Under the pieces are notes generated by a model. That model had not been told where the DNA came from, searched no databases, and saw nothing but the letters and a program-made list of their open reading frames with translations. Positions 45,669 through 51,801 of a stretch of DNA of 51,801 nt are shown in pieces. Position 1 is the stretch's first letter; the number at the start of each line of letters is the position of its first letter. The stretch is from Tolypothrix sp. FACHB-123. GTDB taxonomy: Bacteria > Cyanobacteriota > Cyanobacteriia > Cyanobacteriales > Nostocaceae. The stretch lies in assembly GCF_014697075.1 (NCBI RefSeq), contig NZ_JACJRE010000051.1, positions 1 through 51,801 on the forward strand, in the 5' to 3' direction. The position numbers were made by a program, and so were the translations under genes.

Positions 45669-46193
45669 TTAAGCAGAAACTAATCGCCGCAAAGATTCAG
45701 CACGGCGTTTAGCTGTAGAATTATTGGGCGAAAATTTCAGAGCTTCTTCGTAAGTTTGTAGCGCCTGGGAGTTCAACTTTTTCCGCTCATACGCATGAGC
45801 AAGATTATTCAGCGCTGTTACGTAGTCAGGTTTATTTTTCAGGGCTTCTTTGTACTGACGAATTGCTAAATCGTATTGCTCTTGAGCAAAGTAAACGTAA
45901 CCTAGCCCATTGTAGATCGGAGCAATATTTTCTTCCCCTTCTTCTTCCGCTGTTTTGAGAGCTTTTTGAAACAGCGCAATTGCTTGGGAATAGATTTTCT
46001 TTTGAGAATAAATACTGCCTAACTCGTAATATTCTTGAGTTGTACCCTTATCTTTACTCAACTTATTTTTTAATCGGGACAACGAACTTTCAATCCGACG
46101 AGTTTTGAAAATTTGGCGAAAAATACTCACAACTGCAAAGGCGAGTATACCGACGAAAATCGAGAGATAAACAACCGCTAGACTGTTATCCAT
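45669..46193 (-). CDS. ycf37: Ycf37-like TPR protein (photosystem I assembly)
   Basis: The 174-residue protein has an N-terminal membrane helix (LAVVYLSIFVGILAFAVVSIF, about 4-24), then RRIESSLSRLKNKLSK and three TPR units (EYYELGSIYSQKKIYSQAI, IYNGLGYVYFAQEQYDLAIRQYKEALKNKPDY, TALNNLAHAYERKKLNSQAL). Length, single N-terminal helix and TPR number match Ycf37, which helps photosystem I assembly and trimer stability in cyanobacteria. It is a thylakoid membrane protein with the TPRs on the stromal side by inference. It is the last gene of the likely rpmI-rplT-binding protein-ycf37 unit, 96 bp after the preceding gene. Confidence 0.78.
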   Translation of the reverse strand: MDNSLAVVYLSIFVGILAFAVVSIFRQIFKTRRIESSLSRLKNKLSKDKGTTQEYYELGSIYSQKKIYSQAIALFQKALKTAEEEGEENIAPIYNGLGYVYFAQEQYDLAIRQYKEALKNKPDYVTALNNLAHAYERKKLNSQALQTYEEALKFSPNNSTAKRRAESLRRLVSA

Positions 46194-46261
46194 TGTCTTG
46201 AAAGAGAAAATTATAAAGAGTCTTCTTATTTATTATCAGCTGCAAGGGGAGCGGGGGAAAC

Positions 46262-46290
46262 GGTTAACTGTTGACGGTTGACGATTGACT
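46262..46290. repeat. STRR3-like repeat between ycf37 and the binding-protein gene
   Basis: Units GGTTAACTGTTGACGGTTGACGATTGACT. The end overlaps the stop codon region of the binding-protein gene (46290). Confidence 0.5.
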
Positions 46291-47162
46291 TATGGTAACC
46301 CCCAATATTGGGCGCGTTGCTTGAGCCAACCTTCGGCGATGTAACGCGCGATCGCTTCATTTACCTGTAGTCTTAAATCATCGTACTGCAAGCCTTTGGG
46401 CATGGCTACAGATAAGGGTGCTGTGGAGAGTTTGTTTGGGAGTAGGCGATACTGGGGATATTCTTGTATCCAACCGCTCAGCAGGCTAGCATCAGCAGCG
46501 AAGGCTTGCACTTCCCCAGTTTCCATTTGCGATCGCGCTTCTTGATATGAATTCACTCCGACTAACTCAGCATTGGGCACATAGTACCTCACATCAGCAA
46601 TGGTGCTAGAGTTATTCAGGACAGCGATTTTGCGGTTAGCTAAATCTTTTGTTTGCTGAATTCCTGTATCTTTAACAACCAAATATGTGCCATCAAAGTA
46701 GTAAGGAACACTGAAACTTACTAAGCGAGAGCGTGACTCTGTGGCTGTAACTCTCGCAATAGCAAAGTCAACTTTATTGTTAAAGACTACCGATAAGCGA
46801 TCGCGATTTGCTATCGGTTGTAACTTCACAGCATTTGCTTTCCCTAACAAGTCACTGGCTAAACGCTGTGCTAAGTCAATTTCCAAGCCTTGCAAATTCC
46901 CGTTAGCATCTCTAAATCCCAAGGGACGCAAGTTATCTTTGACGGCAATAGTTAAATAGCCTCGCCGCTGAATTTCTGGCATTTCGGCGGCAGATGCAAT
47001 TGATCCTGTGCCTAAAAAGCAACAGCAAACAATTAATAATAAGGATAAGGAGTAAAGGATAAAGGATGAAAACCAAAATTGCTGCCAGACACCTATTCTG
47101 TGTAGTAAGGTGTCTGTTTTCCAGCCCCCAGATTGATTTTTGGGGTATACTTCAGCCTTCAT
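46290..47162 (-). CDS. Amino-acid-type periplasmic substrate-binding protein (SBP_bac_3)
   Basis: Solute-binding protein of the family 3 type (290 residues): GYLTIAVKDNLRPLGFRDANGNLQGLEIDLAQRLASDL (about 69-106, in parts), then VDFAIARVTATESRSRLVSFSVPYYF and DLANRKIAVLNNSSTIADV. These are characteristic of polar amino acid or glutamine-type receptors. The N-terminus (about 1-60) holds a hydrophobic signal, FILYSLSLLLIVCCCFLG, encoded by degenerate ATCCTTT heptamers. Permease and ATPase genes are absent, so it is an orphan component or a receptor-like protein. It starts 24 bp after rplT and probably shares that transcript. Confidence 0.82.
   Translation of the reverse strand: MKAEVYPKNQSGGWKTDTLLHRIGVWQQFWFSSFILYSLSLLLIVCCCFLGTGSIASAAEMPEIQRRGYLTIAVKDNLRPLGFRDANGNLQGLEIDLAQRLASDLLGKANAVKLQPIANRDRLSVVFNNKVDFAIARVTATESRSRLVSFSVPYYFDGTYLVVKDTGIQQTKDLANRKIAVLNNSSTIADVRYYVPNAELVGVNSYQEARSQMETGEVQAFAADASLLSGWIQEYPQYRLLPNKLSTAPLSVAMPKGLQYDDLRLQVNEAIARYIAEGWLKQRAQYWGLP
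47034..47072. repeat. Degenerate heptamer repeat inside the signal-peptide coding region
   Basis: AAGGATAAGGAGTAAAGGAT-type units. On the coding strand they supply ATCCTTT codons for the hydrophobic signal segment of the binding protein. A related tract lies at 47148-47190. Confidence 0.5.
47086..47116. repeat. Inverted repeat inside the binding-protein N-terminal region
   Basis: Perfect 9-bp arms CAGACACCT / AGGTGTCTG with a 13-nt loop, between the two heptamer tracts. It looks like intergenic repeat DNA that has become coding. Confidence 0.45.
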
Positions 47163-47190
47163 ACTTCATGCTTCATCCTTAATCCTTTAT
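47148..47190. repeat. Heptamer repeat between rplT and the binding-protein gene
   Basis: CTTCATA / CTTCATG / CTTCATCCTTAATCC-type units. They overlap the binding-protein start codon and provide its AAGGA-like ribosome binding site on the minus strand. Confidence 0.5.
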
Positions 47191-47543
47191 CCCTTAGCTT
47201 GAATAGCTAATGCAGCTACTTTGCCAAAGCTAGCTGGATCGACAACTGCCATTTGTGCCAACATTTTGCGGTTGAGTTGGACATTAGCTTTTTTGAGATT
47301 ACCGATTAGCTGGCTGTAGCTCAAACCATGTTCTCTTGCAGCAGCATTAATCCGAGCAATCCAAAGGCTACGGAAATCGCGCTTTTTCTTTTTGCGATCG
47401 CGGTAAGAACTCCGCAGCGCCTTCATTACCTGTTGGTTAGCGGTTCTAAACAGAGTTGAGTGGGAACCGCGAAAACCTTTAGCTAGTTTGAGAATTTTAT
47501 TGCGGCGTTTACGAGCTACATTACCGCGTTTTACCCGTGTCAT
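47187..47543 (-). CDS. rplT: 50S ribosomal protein L20
   Basis: Primary 23S rRNA-binding protein needed early in large subunit assembly. The 118-residue protein has the typical [25 protein letters not shown] start, [34 protein letters not shown] and a C-terminal domain [14 protein letters not shown]. It follows rpmI by 32 bp, the usual order. In many bacteria infC precedes these genes; it does not here. L20 represses its own operon in other bacteria by binding the leader; this was not assessed. Confidence 0.96.
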   Translation of the reverse strand: MTRVKRGNVARKRRNKILKLAKGFRGSHSTLFRTANQQVMKALRSSYRDRKKKKRDFRSLWIARINAAAREHGLSYSQLIGNLKKANVQLNRKMLAQMAVVDPASFGKVAALAIQAKG

Positions 47544-47575
47544 AACTTATATTTTCCTGAAAATTCCTGAAAAAT

Positions 47576-47773
47576 TTACAAATAGGGGAGCATTAAACGT
47601 ACATTCTCTTCATCGCGCTCATTTACAATCGCCATTTTGGAGAAGCTGCGCTTTTTCTTGGTAGTCTTGTGCTCTAAAAGGTGGTTTTTGAAGGCTTTGC
47701 GACGGACGATTTTACCGCTACCGGTGGCACGGAATCGCTTCGCCGCAGCTTTACGAGTTTTGAGTTTAGGCAT
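47576..47773 (-). CDS. rpmI: 50S ribosomal protein L35
   Basis: The 65-residue protein starts at 47771-47773 with the canonical [20 protein letters not shown] and ends [20 protein letters not shown]. The longer frame adds ten unconserved residues. It is the first gene of the L35-L20 unit. The spacing to rplT (32 bp) and then to the binding-protein gene (24 bp) suggests one transcript. Confidence 0.96.
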   Translation of the reverse strand: MPKLKTRKAAAKRFRATGSGKIVRRKAFKNHLLEHKTTKKKRSFSKMAIVNERDEENVRLMLPYL

Positions 47774-47867
47774 GGTTTGGCTTTGATCGACACAATCCAT
47801 CATTATATACTAAGCGAATCGAATTGCACGAGCCACAATAAGTTCAAGTTTATATAGATGGGTAAAG

Positions 47868-47981
47868 TTAAGGATGCGATCGCCATCAATATAAATTTTA
47901 GGGGCGGGGTAACCCCCATCCCTACGAGTTGCGGGCTTGGTAAGTTAATGATTGGGATGTTTTTTATTGGCAAATCCCTAA
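47868..47981. mobile_element. MITE copy 2 (left end decayed) overlapping a gene's stop codon
   Basis: From about 47896 the sequence follows MITE copy 1 closely: GGGGTAACCCC core, GGCTTGGTAAGTTAATGATT, a T-run and a CAAATCCCTAA end. The left end (about 47868-47895, beginning TTAAGGA with an embedded HIP1 site) is diverged. The CTA at 47978-47980 within the right terminus is the stop codon complement (TAG) of the repeat-protein gene. Confidence 0.55.
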
Positions 47982-49240
47982 GACACTTTTGGATCTAAAA
48001 CGATCGCGGAGCCAGATTTATTGGCATGATAAGTCCAAGATTGCTGTTTTACCTTAACTACGACTTCCCACCCCTCAACAGGTTGATAAATCTCTGCACA
48101 AACTTCGCCAAAACCAAAATGGCATTGGTTTCCAAAGGTTTTAGCTGTAGCTTGGGTAATTTGTAAATTGGCAACAGCTACTCCAGAACGTTTGGCAGCA
48201 TCATTTAAAATTTTATTAGCGATCGCTCTGGGTAAAGTCACATTTGACGATGCATTAGTTTTCGGATCTAAAACAATTTGTGTTCCTGCTCTATTGACAT
48301 GGTAAGTCCAAGATTGGTCTTTAACTTGGACAATTACTTCCCAACCAGGAACCGGATTGTATTCCTTTGTGCAGATTTCACCAAAGCCAAATTCGCAAGG
48401 ATTGCCAAAGTTTTTGGCTGTAGCTTTAGTAATTTTTAAATTTTCCGCTGCAACCCCAGAACGTTGGGCAGCATCATTTAAAATTTGATTGGCGATCGCT
48501 GTTGGTAAAGCCACATTTGGCCATGCACTAATTTTTGGATCTAAAACAATTTGCGAGCCAGTTCTATTAACGTGGTAAGTCCAAGGTTCTTCTTTAACTT
48601 GCACAATTACTCGCCAGCCGGGAACCGGATTATAATCTGCTGTGCAAATTTCTCCAAAGTTGAATGCACAAGAATTACCAAAGTTTATTGATGTGGTTTC
48701 GCTAATTTTTAAATCTCCCACAGCTACCCCAGAACGTTTGGCAGCATCGTTTAAAATTTTATTAGCGATCGCTTTGGGTAAAGGCACTTTTATCGATGTA
48801 TTACTTTTCGGATCTAAAATGATTTGCGAACCAGTTCTATTGGCGTGATAAGTCCAAGATTGGTCTTTGACCCGGACAATTACTTCCCAACCTCTGATGG
48901 GTTTATATTCCCTTGTACAAACTTCTCCAAATTGGAAAATACAGGGATTACTGAAGGTTTTAGCCGTAGATTTAGTAATTTGTAAATCGCCAACTGGCAA
49001 ACCTGCACGCTTAGCTGCATCATTGAGTATAGCTCTGGCAACTTTTCTCGGCAGTATATTTTGGTTATTTTGGACGTTTTGCGATAATTGGATATTAGCT
49101 ACATTGGAAGCAGCATTAGCATTATTAGCAGTAAAGCCAATACCACATAATAAGCTAGTTAATGCCAAGGTAAATATTAAGCCTTGGGGGAAATAAGATA
49201 GAGTTTTAATTGAGTTAGATAGTTTATAAATGCCGTTCAT
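47978..49240 (-). CDS. Secreted protein with four tandem Cys-pair repeats
   Basis: No named family is recalled with certainty. The 420-residue protein has a signal peptide (about 1-44, GLIFTLALTSLLCGIGFTANNANA) and then four repeats of about 90 residues. Each reads approximately [IL]xxAI..ILNDAAKRSGV, then xITxATAKxFGNPC, FGFGE[IV]C, the GW[ER]VIVQVK core, WTYHVNR and a closing IVLDPK. Two cysteines per repeat (C-x6-8-C) probably form a disulfide in the periplasm. A single copy of this module, ending WxYRTNxxGSxVxLx, is common in cyanobacterial secreted proteins. The DNA repeats are highly similar, so recent internal duplication is likely. The stop codon comes from the MITE terminus. Confidence 0.75.
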   Translation of the reverse strand: MNGIYKLSNSIKTLSYFPQGLIFTLALTSLLCGIGFTANNANAASNVANIQLSQNVQNNQNILPRKVARAILNDAAKRAGLPVGDLQITKSTAKTFSNPCIFQFGEVCTREYKPIRGWEVIVRVKDQSWTYHANRTGSQIILDPKSNTSIKVPLPKAIANKILNDAAKRSGVAVGDLKISETTSINFGNSCAFNFGEICTADYNPVPGWRVIVQVKEEPWTYHVNRTGSQIVLDPKISAWPNVALPTAIANQILNDAAQRSGVAAENLKITKATAKNFGNPCEFGFGEICTKEYNPVPGWEVIVQVKDQSWTYHVNRAGTQIVLDPKTNASSNVTLPRAIANKILNDAAKRSGVAVANLQITQATAKTFGNQCHFGFGEVCAEIYQPVEGWEVVVKVKQQSWTYHANKSGSAIVLDPKVS

Positions 49241-49404
49241 GCACTTTGACCTTGAGAATTGATAGTTGCTACATTTATTAATACCAATTCTCCGGAATTT
49301 ACTCTAAGAAATGACTGATTTTTTCTGTAATGTTGCACCCTATACTAAGTGGTGACATTTTTTCAGCTACTAAATATTGAGAGCAACTTCATGGTGAGTT
49401 GCTA

Positions 49405-49533
49405 TAAGGGACTTCCAAGTAAAAAAATATTCCATTGCTATTGTTCACTGTTGACGGTTGACTGTTAACTGTGAACCGTCAACTGTCAACAGTCAACGTT
49501 TAACGGAATAATTTATTTTTTGGAGTTCCCTAA
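49405..49533. mobile_element. MITE copy 3 with STRR3-like interior (TA-flanked)
   Basis: Ends TAAGGGACTTCC and GGAGTTCCCTAA are the inverted equivalents of copy 1 (opposite orientation), with AT-rich continuations AGTAAAAAAATATTCC and GGAATAATTTATTTTT. TA flanks both ends. The middle is not the copy 1 core but GTTGACGGTT / AACCGTCAAC hairpin DNA of the STRR3 type (arms 49450-49459 and 49474-49483). Confidence 0.6.
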
Positions 49534-49610
49534 GATTGTAATTCCCGGAGAAGATATTATCTTTGACGTTGCAACTGCAATTCAGTTTCCCAGAAATAAT
49601 TTGACGTAAG

Positions 49611-49642
49611 ATGGGTTGCAGGTTCGATTCCGACTCGGTGCA
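49611..49642 (+). other. tRNA 3'-end-like fragment
   Basis: GGTTCGATTCC (49621-49631) is a perfect TPsiC-loop core; TCGGTGC then A follow at acceptor distance. The T-stem has only three of five pairs, and no D-arm, anticodon arm or matching 5' acceptor strand is found upstream. It could be a decayed tRNA remnant or chance. Confidence 0.3.
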
Positions 49643-49649
49643 ATGTTCT

Positions 49650-50369
49650 ATGGAACCTCAAATACGCATCAATTCATCTCAAGGAATTTGGCAACGCTGG
49701 CAACAAGCGCAGTCTTTGGTCAATGATAGTGTAAAGTCTCTGGGTAACTCGGTACAGCAAGCAGGCCAGTCTGTTCAGGAAACTGCCAATCAAGCTACTA
49801 CTAGAGTAGTTGATACGATGACGGCAACTTGGGAACAAGCTAAAGGTTCTGTAGAGCAAAGTTGGCAAACTGCTGAACAAATTAAGAGTACAACGTCTGT
49901 AGCTTTCCAAAATGCGATCGCCTCTTCGATGAATGATTGGCTAGTACAACACCCTTCCTTTTTCCGTCTGGTGCAAATCCTGAGTTGGGCTGCTAATCAC
50001 CCAATTATTAGTTCTGTCTTGCTGGTATTCATATTAGCTCTACTCTGGAGCTTAGTTAAAGCGGCGATGCGCTTAATTGAAGTCACTAGTTGGACAATTC
50101 TGCGGGTTCCCATCCAATTACTTCAGGCTTTGGTGAAAGTTTGCTTTCTCTCTGTAAGTAAATTCGCTCGTTATAGTTTTCAAACTATTACAGGCGCTTC
50201 CAAGCAAAAAACAGACTCAGCATTAACACAGGCTAATTCTGCAATAGAGTATCAAAATAAGCAACAAAGATTGGCAGATATTTGCGATCGCTTGCAAGCA
50301 ATTCACAAAGAACAGCAAGAACTTTTACAAGAAGCTGCCAGGTTAATGGATTCAGAGTTAAATGGTTAG
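49650..50369 (+). CDS. Hypothetical one-TM protein with amphipathic N-terminal coiled-coil region
   Basis: Start chosen at the ATG 49650 (MEPQIRINSSQGIWQRW); the longer frame begins in the tRNA-like stretch. The 239-residue protein has an amphipathic helix-rich region at about 20-95 (SVKSLGNSVQQAGQSVQETA, WEQAKGSVEQSWQTAEQIK), a membrane helix at about 123-143 (PIISSVLLVFILALLWSLV), a second apolar stretch at about 150-175, and a C-terminal coiled coil with RLADICDRLQAIHKEQQELL. It is unlike any family I can name. The apolipoprotein-like start suggests lipid-surface contact. The stop TAG begins an STRR1-type array. Confidence 0.6.
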   Translation: MEPQIRINSSQGIWQRWQQAQSLVNDSVKSLGNSVQQAGQSVQETANQATTRVVDTMTATWEQAKGSVEQSWQTAEQIKSTTSVAFQNAIASSMNDWLVQHPSFFRLVQILSWAANHPIISSVLLVFILALLWSLVKAAMRLIEVTSWTILRVPIQLLQALVKVCFLSVSKFARYSFQTITGASKQKTDSALTQANSAIEYQNKQQRLADICDRLQAIHKEQQELLQEAARLMDSELNG

Positions 50370-50390
50370 GGGCATGGGGCATTGGGCATT
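50366..50390. repeat. STRR1-type heptamer array at a stop codon
   Basis: TTAGGGGCATGGGGCATTGG-type units; the TAG at 50367-50369 ends the preceding gene. A pyrimidine-rich tract (about 50405-50460, CTTGTCTTTC-like) follows. Confidence 0.6.
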
Positions 50391-50649
50391 AAGTATTTTT
50401 AGTTACTTCCTTGTCCTGCTTGCCTTGTCTTTCTTCCTTTGTCTCCCTTCATTCTCCTGCTTCTTCTAACTAGGTAAATTACCGATTTGGTAAATTAGGG
50501 ATTTTATAGAATAAAGTGGCAAAATTTGATATATTTCTAGGACTCGCTGATTTGGCGATGAGCACAGGCAATATTTCAAAAATTGACAGGCGATCGCCAA
50601 AACGGTAACATACATAGTTCCAAATTTATCCTAAGCAAGTCTGGATATT

Positions 50650-51030
50650 ATGCCTAGTGTTGAACTTGATAAAACTCGAGAGCAGCGCATTGAAACTGAA
50701 ATCATTGCGGATGCTGAAGACAAAGAAGACCGGGCAATGGCTTGGTACTACTATTTAGAAGAAGCTCTCAACTTTCCTTTTAATGCCAAATGGACAAAAA
50801 AGGGGCGTAAATCAACGACACCCCAAGAAAAGCAAGTTGAAGTTTTGGGAATGGCACCTGATGATGAATGTCTCAAGGATATGTATGTAGAAGTAGCCGA
50901 TCTTAATGGCAAAGAAGATGATGTGTATTCAGCACGGCTATCAGAAATAGAAGTAATTGATGCTGATGAGGACACCCTAGAAGCCCTTGCAGATTGGCAA
51001 TATTGGTTGGCTAGAGGATACAAGTTTTAA
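50650..51030 (+). CDS. ccbP: CcbP-type calcium-binding protein
   Basis: The 126-residue acidic protein reads VELDKTREQRIETEIIADAE, then DRAMAWYYYLEEALNFPFNAK, VEVLGMAPDDECLKDMYVEV and IDADEDTLEALADWQYWLARGYKF. This matches the calcium-binding family typified by CcbP of Anabaena, whose breakdown raises free calcium during heterocyst formation. Acidic clusters (EDKED, DDE, DLNGKEDD, DADED) can supply Ca2+ ligands, and there is no EF-hand. The family pattern is clear, although the exact orthologue status is inferred. It supports a heterocystous host. Cytoplasmic; monocistronic, convergent with the acetyltransferase gene by 8 bp. Confidence 0.78.
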   Translation: MPSVELDKTREQRIETEIIADAEDKEDRAMAWYYYLEEALNFPFNAKWTKKGRKSTTPQEKQVEVLGMAPDDECLKDMYVEVADLNGKEDDVYSARLSEIEVIDADEDTLEALADWQYWLARGYKF

Positions 51031-51037
51031 GCAAATT

Positions 51038-51598
51038 TTAGGATAGGTGCCGAATAATACGGCATGGGTTGCCAGCAGCAACTACATTTTCAGGTATATC
51101 TTTGACTACTACACTACCAGCACCAATAGTGGTATTGTCTCCAATTGTCACTCCGGGGCAAATAATTGCACTGCCACCAATCCAAACATTGTTACCAATT
51201 TTGACTGGCGCGGCTAATTCTCTGTCGGCAAGGCGAATTTCTGGTTGTGTAGGATGGTAGGCAGTGTATATCTGCACATAAGGCGCGCACATGACATTTT
51301 CGCCAAGATGAACTGTATTGCAGTCTAAAATGACACAGCCATAGTTCATGTACAAGCGATCGCCTGCATAAATGTTACTGCCATAATCACAGTGAAACGG
51401 TGGCACAATCGTTACTTTTTTTCCTACTTGCCCAAACAATTCTTGTAAAATTTGCCACCGTTGCTCTTCTTGTTCTTCTGTGGTGGCGGTATACATTCGC
51501 AAAAGACGAGAGGCGCGTTTTCTCTCAGTGACTAGTTCTGTGTCTTCTGCCCAATATAACTCGCCTGCCAGCATTTTCTGCTTTTCTGTTTTTTCCAT
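51038..51598 (-). CDS. Maltose/galactoside O-acetyltransferase-like (hexapeptide repeat) enzyme
   Basis: Left-handed beta-helix acetyltransferase of 186 residues. Start at 51596-51598: the N-terminus MEKTEKQKMLAGELYWAEDTEL is typical for Maa/LacA/NodL proteins. A longer frame adds 30 unlikely residues. The active-site His is in IYTAYHPTQPEIR; CoA-binding hexapeptide turns include IGNNVWIGGSAIICPGVTIGDNTTIGAGSVVVKDIPENVVAAGNPCR (read in parts). It transfers acetyl from acetyl-CoA to a sugar such as maltose; the natural substrate is unknown. Cytoplasmic. Confidence 0.88.
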   Translation of the reverse strand: MEKTEKQKMLAGELYWAEDTELVTERKRASRLLRMYTATTEEQEEQRWQILQELFGQVGKKVTIVPPFHCDYGSNIYAGDRLYMNYGCVILDCNTVHLGENVMCAPYVQIYTAYHPTQPEIRLADRELAAPVKIGNNVWIGGSAIICPGVTIGDNTTIGAGSVVVKDIPENVVAAGNPCRIIRHLS

Positions 51599-51801
51599 CA
51601 CAGAATTTTTAGACCCAATTCCATAGGATTTAGAGCAGAGTATAAATTCAAAATCTTGGGAGATTTTGCTGCTAATTACATCATACATAAGGGTAATATC
51701 AATGGTTCTTTAGTACTTGTTATGCTAAACTAACAATCAAAATGCCAGTTTAACAAGCATCTAATTCGGAAGTTTTCAAAGTTTCTAAATCCATAAGCCG
51801 A
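51599..51801. other. Window end, upstream of the acetyltransferase gene
   Basis: About 200 bp of AT-rich sequence. I see no gene, hairpin or promoter that can be supported. Confidence 0.3.

Larger units (their letters stand above)
49241..49649. other. Intergenic region with MITE copy 3 and tRNA-like fragment
   Basis: About 409 bp between divergent genes, containing the MITE (49405-49533), the STRR3-like hairpin within it, and a tRNA 3'-end-like stretch (49611-49642) just before the next start. No ORF. Confidence 0.45.

Noticed and set aside
47774-47867. infC upstream of rpmI
   Set aside because: No reading frame resembling translation initiation factor IF-3 is present there.

Overview
The window looks like chromosomal DNA of a filamentous, probably heterocyst-forming cyanobacterium (Nostocales). 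The HIP1 octamer GCGATCGC is scattered throughout. Intergenic DNA is AT-rich and carries heptamer repeat arrays of the STRR type (CAACAGT-like and CCCCA[AG]T-like). Gene content fits: light-independent protochlorophyllide reductase subunit ChlB, a high-light-inducible protein, a Ycf37-like photosystem I assembly factor, a CcbP-type calcium-binding protein, a Nif11-type precursor, a TPR-CHAT protein and many cyanobacteria-specific hypotheticals. No rRNA, intact tRNA, CRISPR array, transposase gene or prophage was seen. The species cannot be named from sequence alone.

Layout. 1-7.6 kb: a C-terminally short class D beta-lactamase-like protein behind uridine phosphorylase, a MITE, an orphan Nif11 peptide, an M23 peptidase, an ankyrin protein, a glutathionyl-hydroquinone-reductase-like GST and an HdeD-like membrane protein. 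7.8-20.1 kb: a GH3 enzyme, a large propeller/PKD-like protein, a cysteine desulfurase, a lipoprotein phospholipase D with an embedded EF-hand, ChaB, a histidine kinase and receiver pair, and a type II NADH dehydrogenase. 20.2-29.8 kb: a HAD hydrolase, an M50 peptidase, an OFA-type transporter, an FHA protein, pgl, rph, an adenylate-kinase-like gene, a CobO-like protein without a P-loop, then dcd and thyX, and an hli gene with an HLR1-type operator. 30.4-40.7 kb: a DUF4114/propeller protein with twin upstream palindromes, a peroxiredoxin-like protein, aroA behind a nested stem-loop leader, a BON protein, a lipoprotein, TPR-CHAT and an FkbM methyltransferase. 40.8-51.8 kb: chlB, a copper amine oxidase, the minus-strand cluster rpmI-rplT-binding protein-ycf37, a four-repeat secreted protein, a one-TM coiled-coil protein, ccbP and a maltose-acetyltransferase-like enzyme.

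How the genes work together. Most are single housekeeping or accessory genes with independent transcription. The clearest functional group is deoxypyrimidine supply (dcd converging on thyX). The clearest regulatory case is hli, which has an RpaB-type site 23 bp before its start codon. The most notable non-coding signals are a TA-flanked MITE family with at least two full copies and one decayed copy, repeat units that carry the stop codons of unrelated genes, a family of GGGCACAA/TTGTGCCC hairpins, and the structured leader that ends exactly at the aroA start codon. No obvious new multi-gene defence or biosynthetic system was found. The strongest unusual signals are the repeat-gene interactions and several proteins with odd domain make-up.
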